Of a DNA stretch of 64,000 nucleotides, positions 53,687 to 64,000 are shown piece by piece. The notes under the pieces were generated by a model. That model had not been told where the DNA came from, made no database searches, and saw only the letters and a program-made list of their open reading frames with translations. How positions within the stretch are numbered: the first letter of the stretch is position 1; each line of letters begins with the position of its first letter. The DNA comes from Elysia crispata (lineage: Eukaryota > Mollusca > Gastropoda > Plakobranchidae): assembly GCA_033675545.1 (NCBI GenBank), contig JAWDGP010005360.1:62001-126000 (forward strand), written 5' to 3'. Position numbers and translations under genes: made by a program.

Positions 53687-54820
53687 TTAACACTTTTCTG
53701 TCTGACGGCGACTCCAGTCGCCAGTGCAATCCCCCCTTCGTGCCTGCCGGCGACTGTAGTCGCCGTATGCATAGCTTCGTATACAGGCCTAGTGTACGGA
53801 ATTTCACCGATCTAATAATAGACCTTATGTGGTTTCCTACTACAGGAGAGTTCGCTAATGGCGCCGTAGCTGTTTACACTGAGATTTTGAGAGAAACATC
53901 ACATTTTTTTAAATTTTTTTGTAGGGAAATAATGAATGACGAACAAGTCCGTCACGACAGCGATTCAGAAGAGGAGTTAGGAAGTGATGCTAGTTGGGAA
54001 AGCTTTGGTCAGGGTCCAGACAGTGATAATTCCTGGAGATCTCGATCTAATTCTAGATCTAGATCAAGATCAAGAAGTGGTAGTACTAGCGGTAGTAGAA
54101 GAAGTAATTTGAGCAGTGAGGAAGAAGTTCATGTAGATGCAGGTGGGGATAAGCCCAGGAGGAGGCGTGGCAGGGGGCTTGGCCGTGATCAAAATCCGAT
54201 ACAAGGCCCATATCTATCTTTGTGTGTTTACCCATGCTTTAGTCGTTTAGACTATATCATACTCAAGAACAGTATGGGGCTGCAAGGAGGCAGTACCCAC
54301 AATAAACTAGGAAAGTTCACGAAGACAAAAAGTCAACCCAAACCTGTGGAGTTCTATCTATTGGTATGTGAATTTTTCTAAGTTGAATTTTCTGAATGTT
54401 GCGTGTGATGTTCTTGGCCATTGCAATCTGTTATTGATGTTTTTTCTGCATGCAATTTGTTTACTTCATCTGGAATCTTTCTATCACACTCTCTGTACAT
54501 TCTTTTTCACACATACTAGAGAAAATAATTCCCAAAATTATTTTTTTTATATGAAAAAATTTTTTTTTATTCATTTTCAATAGAATTTTCAAAATTCAAG
54601 TTGGCCGCCACTGGTCACATGATATGTATAATGATAAAATATTGATAAACATAATATACAATTATATATGAAATTCTCCTGAAAATTTGGTGGCAAAAGA
54701 ACAAACAGTTCAGAAAATATAATTTTTTATAAAATGCCACTGAAATTTTATTCAAAACAGTATAAACCTTCAGGCAGGAAGGGGAAATTCCCGAATTTAG
54801 GCCAGTCAGAAAAGTGTTAA
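53687..54820 (+). mobile_element. piggyBac-like non-autonomous element
   Basis: TTAA target sites at 53687-53690 and 54817-54820 flank inverted termini (left CACTTTTCTGTCTGACGGC; right, reversed, CACTTTTCTGACTGGCC). Two hairpins, ggcgactccagtcgcc and cggcgactgtagtcgccg, sit just inside the left end. It is 1134 bp and carries one ORF too short for a transposase, so mobility would depend on an enzyme in trans. It lies 218 bp downstream of the sulfatase stop codon and may supply or disturb its 3' end. Confidence 0.85.
53932..54381 (+). pseudogene. Truncated piggyBac-like N-terminal ORF
   Basis: Starting at MNDEQVRHDSDSEEE, the frame is acidic, then RS-rich (about six RS dipeptides), then basic (RRRRGRG), resembling the disordered N-terminal region of piggyBac-type transposases. 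It then jumps to a short segment (KPVEFYLLVCEF) that could be a relic of the catalytic domain (compare the W-IKL-VLC region) before stopping. The central catalytic Asp residues are missing, consistent with an internal deletion. An upstream in-frame ATG at 53740 lies in the subterminal hairpin region and is a less likely start. The product, if made, could bind the element's ends; that is speculative. Confidence 0.55.
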
Positions 54821-59345
<4,525 letters not shown>

Positions 59346-59796
59346 AATTAAGTTCAGCTAGATAAGCCAAACCACTGCAGAAATTATGAGTGAGAAGTAT
59401 TTAGAGTTCGAGTTTTATGTAAAAGTAAATTTTTTTTAATCTAGGATTTTATCGATTTTGAGGGTTATCGATAGTTATTTGTTGTATGACTGCTGTCGTA
59501 GTTTTGGATTATTGAGTAATCGATCTCATCACCCGCGACATACATCTCACTCGAGTTTTCTCTAAGTGCAGGCCGAGTCACCGAATTAAACAAACTTTTG
59601 CATTAAATATCAAAATAAGCTAAGTTATGCTAAAAGGTTAAATAAAATAGATCGCTCAATATGCAGTGGTTTGTTTATTTAATATTGTGACTTGACAGGT
59701 CTTAACCGTGACCTCCATATTTTAGTTTGCCTTTGCATCCCGGCCCAAGGCCTTTGACTCAGGACCCAGCAGAACTGCTATTCTTGCCTTTGTCTG

Positions 59797-59809
59797 GTTG
59801 CTAGGCAAC
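59797..59809. promoter_or_regulatory. RFX-type X-box, perfect palindrome
   Basis: gttgctaggcaac matches the RFX consensus (RYYNYY N RRNRAC) with a one-base spacer. It is followed 12 bp later by ATGGCAGCATTTTACACTAT, a possible first exon (MAAFYTIG) with a weak GTGAAG donor. RFX sites drive ciliary genes in animals. No downstream ciliary exon was recognised. Confidence 0.35.
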
Positions 59810-61612
59810 TCGATAAACAAAATGGCAGCATTTTACACTATTGGTGAAGTTAACTGATGTGGTTCATAACTTCCCAGACCGCATTTTTCACAAAAATTGA
59901 TCTCTATTTGTTTTGTTTTAAACTTCATATTGATTTCTTGACTTACTTTATTGAGTCCCATTAGCTTCCCTGAAGATTTACCTAAACCTAGACCTACAGG
60001 GGCATTCATAATTCATACCTCAACACATGGTAGACGCAGGGACATGAACACGCATGAATCCAGGTCAAGCTAGTGAAGCGGAACGCCTGATCTGGCACTA
60101 CATTCCAATAACAGACTTAATCGAAGAGTAAAGCAGAATTTGAGTTACGTTTATTACACTAACACGTGAATCTGTCTTTCCTTCAGAGCCACGTCGACAT
60201 AAAAGACGCGATCTATAATTTGTGAGTAGATCCAGTTCAACTTACATTAGAATTATCTATTTTGTAGTTCGTTGTTTTTTGTTTTTTAACTTTACCATTA
60301 CTCCGTTAAATGGAATTCAAGTTCAGATTTCGGATAGTGAGCTAGATCTAGATCTAGGCCTACATACACTCTATTGTCATATAAACTTGAGTAGCGAGGG
60401 TTGTATAATAATTTTTTTGTGGTTACTTCTGAAGTGCAAATGTGAAGATTCTGTCAAATAGGTATCACTTTAGCAAGCAAAATGTCAATGTCAGCTTATG
60501 AAAATAATTGTGCGGAGCAATATTTAAGCTTTCACATTAGAAACATTTCATTTGATAGCCCTGGTGTACGCATTCTTTAAGTGTTATTAAAATAATAAAA
60601 TGTTAACCCTTTTCACATGTTTTAAGCCTAATAATATTGATCGCACCTATCACTTTGTCATGGGGGATAATATCACAAAATTAATATGTCAATCAAACAT
60701 TCTTCATAGTATTAAATTCATCATTTTTTAACAACGATAACGGAATAGTTATATTATTGAAATAATGGTTAAAGTAATAAGGCAGAAAGGTTGTTGCCAT
60801 GATTATTAAACGACGATGGCGAGGAAGAGGAAGGAGAGGGGGAGGAGAAGATGAATGTTTAATGTTTGTTCTCGTGAAAGGTTATTTTAAATTAATATGA
60901 GAAGGCGGGAGAGGAAAAGGATCATGCAATGGACCTTGATAAAGATCAATAAAATGATGATAATGAAAATAGTGTCGAAAATGACGTTTATAATAATCAT
61001 GCAATGTTGATTCCAAACCACATCAAAGCCAATTATTTTTCGATCATTTTCACTTAAAGCCTTTCCCAACCACTGTTTAGTATTACCACAGAGTAAAGAC
61101 ACACAGAGGCTCCACTTGCTGGGATTGCCCCATTCGCTCAGTGTTAAACGGTTGTAATCGGTCTCGCGCCGCCGCGAAAGTATGTCACGCCGTATAAGTT
61201 ATAGTCTGTTTCTTACAGGCTCTTTTTTCGCTTTATAGTTTCTATACTTCTTGGCACTGGCACTTGAAGTTTATTACACAGTTAACTTTTATATTGGCAA
61301 AGACAAGAGATGAAAGCAGTAAGAAGAATTAATGAAGGGAATGAGATGATGAAAGATACATATAAAAATTTAATCACAGTCATATTGTGGTAGATACATA
61401 AATGTAAAGAGAGAGAAAAATAAAGGGGGAGGCGGAGAAAAAAAAGATAGAGAGTCTCGTGGTATACGGTGGAATGAACAGGCAGATATGACCTAGGAGG
61501 TTATTAAAGCAATTAAAAAGAAAGATGTAAGCTGTCAAAATCTATTTCCTGCCTCTGGACAGGATGGCTCTGCTCAGTGGGCGTGTTGGATGTCATTGTT
61601 TTAAGCTTTTTC

Positions 61613-62458
61613 TTAAGCCTGCAACTTTTGGTCCTTTCTGCAAGCAACTTTCTTTTCAGTGATTTTTTTTTCATGGTGAGTCGCACCACTATCTCCTAGT
61701 TCATTAATTTCAACCTCATCGACATTATTCGAAGTTGTGTCCGTTTCTGTACTAGAGGTTGTTGCCTGTGATAGTGTGGGCGCTATGCGCTCTTTCGGTG
61801 GCGGTCGAGAAGGTGTTTGCTTGGGTGGAGGATTAGGAACAGCAAAAATAGATGGCACAGCGTCGTTTTTCAGTAACTTCCTTTTCCCTTTGGTCTCTTT
61901 GAAACAGCATGGTTCAAAATGTTTTTCGCACATGACATTGCTCCGATGCAGTTTCTCAAACGGTTTCTTCTCTAAATCCGCTCTACGTGAACTGATCACC
62001 CACCCCTGGGACCTGCGATGATAAACAGGGAACTTGAATGTGTCGCAATCTCTTTTCATCACAATTCAATGTGGTTTATGACCATCCATTTATCAGTTAA
62101 CTTTATATTTTAAAGTCTATATGCATTCACATCGATGATACTTCTATAAAGTATTATACATGTAGTGATGATGAAAATAATAATATAAATACATGTAATC
62201 GACCAGATTATATTGCACAATTTATTATGATAAAAGTAAATAACAATAATTACCATTCTTCTGCTATTAATACAACTTCTACTATTGCAACATCTAGTGA
62301 TAGTAGTTATACAGTATTAATAATAAAGGGATCGAAAAGAAGGACAAATCAGGACAGCGAATCTTTGAATTAGTACAATTTATGGCACTGCACCACTTTA
62401 AATTATATTTAATTTTATATTGTTCATCATCTAGCACAGTTTGTTCCGACTCCATCAT
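61613..62458 (-). CDS. THAP-domain zinc-finger protein, two exons
   Basis: Exons 62458-62313 and 62012-61613 total 546 nt, 181 aa. The junction CT|G is in phase, with donor GTATAA and a pyrimidine-containing acceptor ATCGCAG. The joined product carries a complete C2CH THAP finger: C23 and C28 (CSAINC), the FFSIP block with P44, W53, then C77-x2-H80 (VMCEKHF), closing with AVPSIF. THAP domains bind DNA in a sequence-specific way. A Pro-rich linker (PNPPPKQTPSRPPPKE) and a Ser/Thr then acidic tail follow, ending in a Lys-rich segment. No transposase catalytic domain is present. The gene lies wholly inside the inner inverted repeats, so it is probably element-borne (a truncated transposase or a repressor-like THAP protein); a domesticated host gene is the alternative. 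Confidence 0.75.
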
Positions 62459-62796
62459 TTTGCGTCTTGTGAGAGAAGAGGAAATGAATGTTATGTCTTG
62501 TCACTCCTTTTGTAAACAGAGTATAAAAAGCAGTGACAATACACCTCGTGAAATGTAGTGTTTAACGTCTCCTAAGCTCCTGTGACCACACACGGCGTGC
62601 GGTAAAACGAAACGGACAATAAACGATACGGCGTGACATTGTTTAACGGATGTCTGACCCAATTACACTGAAATCGAGGAGTGGAGCCTCTGTGTGTATA
62701 CTATCTACTCTGAGGTATTACATAAAACTCTAACTCTAAATAATTCTCACTCATAATTTCTGCAGTGGTTTGGCTTATCTAGCTGAACCTAATTTA

Positions 62797-62861
62797 GTAG
62801 TAGTAGTAGTAGTAGTAGCAGCAGCAGCAGCAGCAGTAGTAGCAACAGCAGCAGTACTAGC

Positions 62862-62927
<66 letters not shown>

Positions 62928-62975
62928 TGTAGTTGTAGTAACAGCAGCAGCAGCAGCAGCAGCAGTAGCAGTAAG
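62797..62975. repeat. Compound (GTA)n/(GCA)n microsatellite
   Basis: GTA and GCA triplets alternate in blocks immediately outside the right inverted repeat, mirroring the TAC array beyond the left one. Poly-Val/Ala/Leu frames are artefacts. A short ATT run lies at 63123-63144. Confidence 0.96.
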
Positions 62976-63249
62976 AGGAGGAGGGGGAAGAGTGCTGGTG
63001 AAAATGTGGATTGATAAAATTCGTAAAAAAAGAGAAACAAGAAGAGATGATCAGGGTTATCCCACGCCATTGTGGAAGCTCAAAGTTTGCAAGATGCTGC
63101 CATTGTTTTCCTCGCAACATTATTTTTTTTATTATTATTATTATCTTCTTTATCCTCTAGACGCAGGTCACCCAATGGTATCCCATAACTTTGCAAAAAC
63201 TAAATTTTATTGCATTTAATTCTTTCAACTATCGCCTTACAGAGCAATC

Positions 63250-64000
63250 ATGTCAAGTCAAGAAGCATTAACTCAAGATATTCCAATGACGCATAAGAGT
63301 GAGACCTTAACGAATGCTGATACCTCACCGGTTGTTGAAGTGACAGAGGAAAGCACAAGTAAAGGGGAACAACAAGAAAATATGGCTTTTGAAACAGAGG
63401 AACCGGCAACATTACCTCCCTTGACTTACATTGATTTCATTCCACAATGTCTAGGTTCATCAATAGAGGGAAAAGAACCAGATTTTGCAGAGTTCAGGTG
63501 AACTGTTAAATTAAGAAATAATCAGTTTTTATGTCCTACTTGTTGTGGGGCTCTCATTCATCTAGTGCTTCAAAATGGAATTTTCATAGTGTCCTCTGAT
63601 TCTGACATACATGAAGGCTATAACTATCAACTCATAGTAAGCCTGTTTTAAATTGTTTGCTTTTTCTTTATCATTGTACTAGTACTCAGCTGTCATTCAC
63701 TTGGTTTTTTAACGGTTTTCTAGCCATTAGATCTTCTCCCTATGTAGACTTTGTTTTGAACAAAATCAGTCATTCAACCAATTTATAAGTTAATAGCCAC
63801 CTTGTCAATGAATCAACTAGAAAGCAATTTTTAAGTCCTTACTTATGCCGCTCTTTCTTCCCATTGCCCTGCAATCATTCAGTACTGTCATCGAACAAGC
63901 CAATCAATGGTTAGCATCCATGCCGCAGTTCATAGCCATCCGCTGTGAGACTATCTCCACCAAACTGGGAAAAGATTTTGGACTGGACAATGACTCAGCG
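63250..64000 (+). CDS. Unrecognised gene, first two coding exons (runs off window)
   Basis: Exon 1 (coding part 63250-63497) follows an acceptor ending at 63242, implying an upstream untranslated exon, and ends at a CAG|GTGAAC donor in phase 2. Exon 2 starts at 63883 after catcattcag-like sequence; the AG|T codon joins in phase and the frame stays open to the window end (118 nt). The protein begins MSSQEALTQDIP, is polar and acidic for about 55 residues (likely disordered), then becomes ordered-looking: PPLTYIDFIPQCLG, DFAEFRS, IEQANQWLASMPQ and CETISTKLGKDFG. I do not recognise the family. The composition shift at the exon junction and the phase agreement make it a real gene rather than chance. 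No signal peptide or membrane segment is seen. Confidence 0.7.

Overview
The window is AT-rich animal nuclear DNA. Genes are split into short exons with GT-AG introns, microsatellites and minisatellites are very abundant, and DNA transposons and non-LTR retrotransposon relics sit in introns and between genes. Nothing bacterial is present. The gene content (SSNA1, DNLZ, an arylsulfatase B-like sulfatase and two PhyH-family dioxygenases with the flavour of invertebrate 'L-proline trans-4-hydroxylase-like' proteins) and the frequent word TAGATCTAGATC suggest a lophotrochozoan, most likely a gastropod mollusc. That placement is inference.

Layout, left to right. 1-668: a mariner relic rearranged into an inverted duplication. 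4340-6709: SSNA1 on the minus strand, three coding exons, 122 aa. 10101-15562: DNLZ (mitochondrial DNL zinc-finger co-chaperone) on the plus strand, three exons, 233 aa, with a tRNA-derived SINE in intron 2 and a possible pogo-like element in intron 1. 15563-21466: gene-free, with a 166-bp duplication, a pogo-like MITE and a 76-bp satellite array. 21467-31497: PhyH-A, minus strand, eight exons, 272 aa. 34576-40767: PhyH-B, plus strand, eight exons, arranged head to head with PhyH-A. The two share exon lengths and up to about 90% protein identity, so they are an inverted paralogous pair. PhyH-B has an unresolved exon 1/exon 2 junction. 41314-42691: a complete mariner with an intact 354-aa transposase and perfect 30-bp terminal repeats. 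45413-53469: an arylsulfatase B-like gene, nine exons, 509 aa, with one GC-AG intron, two LINE relics and a TTAA-flanked MITE in its introns. 53687-54820: a TTAA-flanked piggyBac-like non-autonomous element with an acidic, RS-rich ORF. 58826-62975: triplet microsatellites and nested inverted repeats enclosing a two-exon THAP-domain gene. 63250-64000: the first two coding exons of an unrecognised gene that runs off the window.

The genes do not form a functional unit, except that the two PhyH genes are a divergent paralogous pair. Coding models were built by hand from splice consensus, phase agreement and remembered family motifs. All except PhyH-B close in frame with canonical (or one GC-AG) splice sites. 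No similarity search was run.
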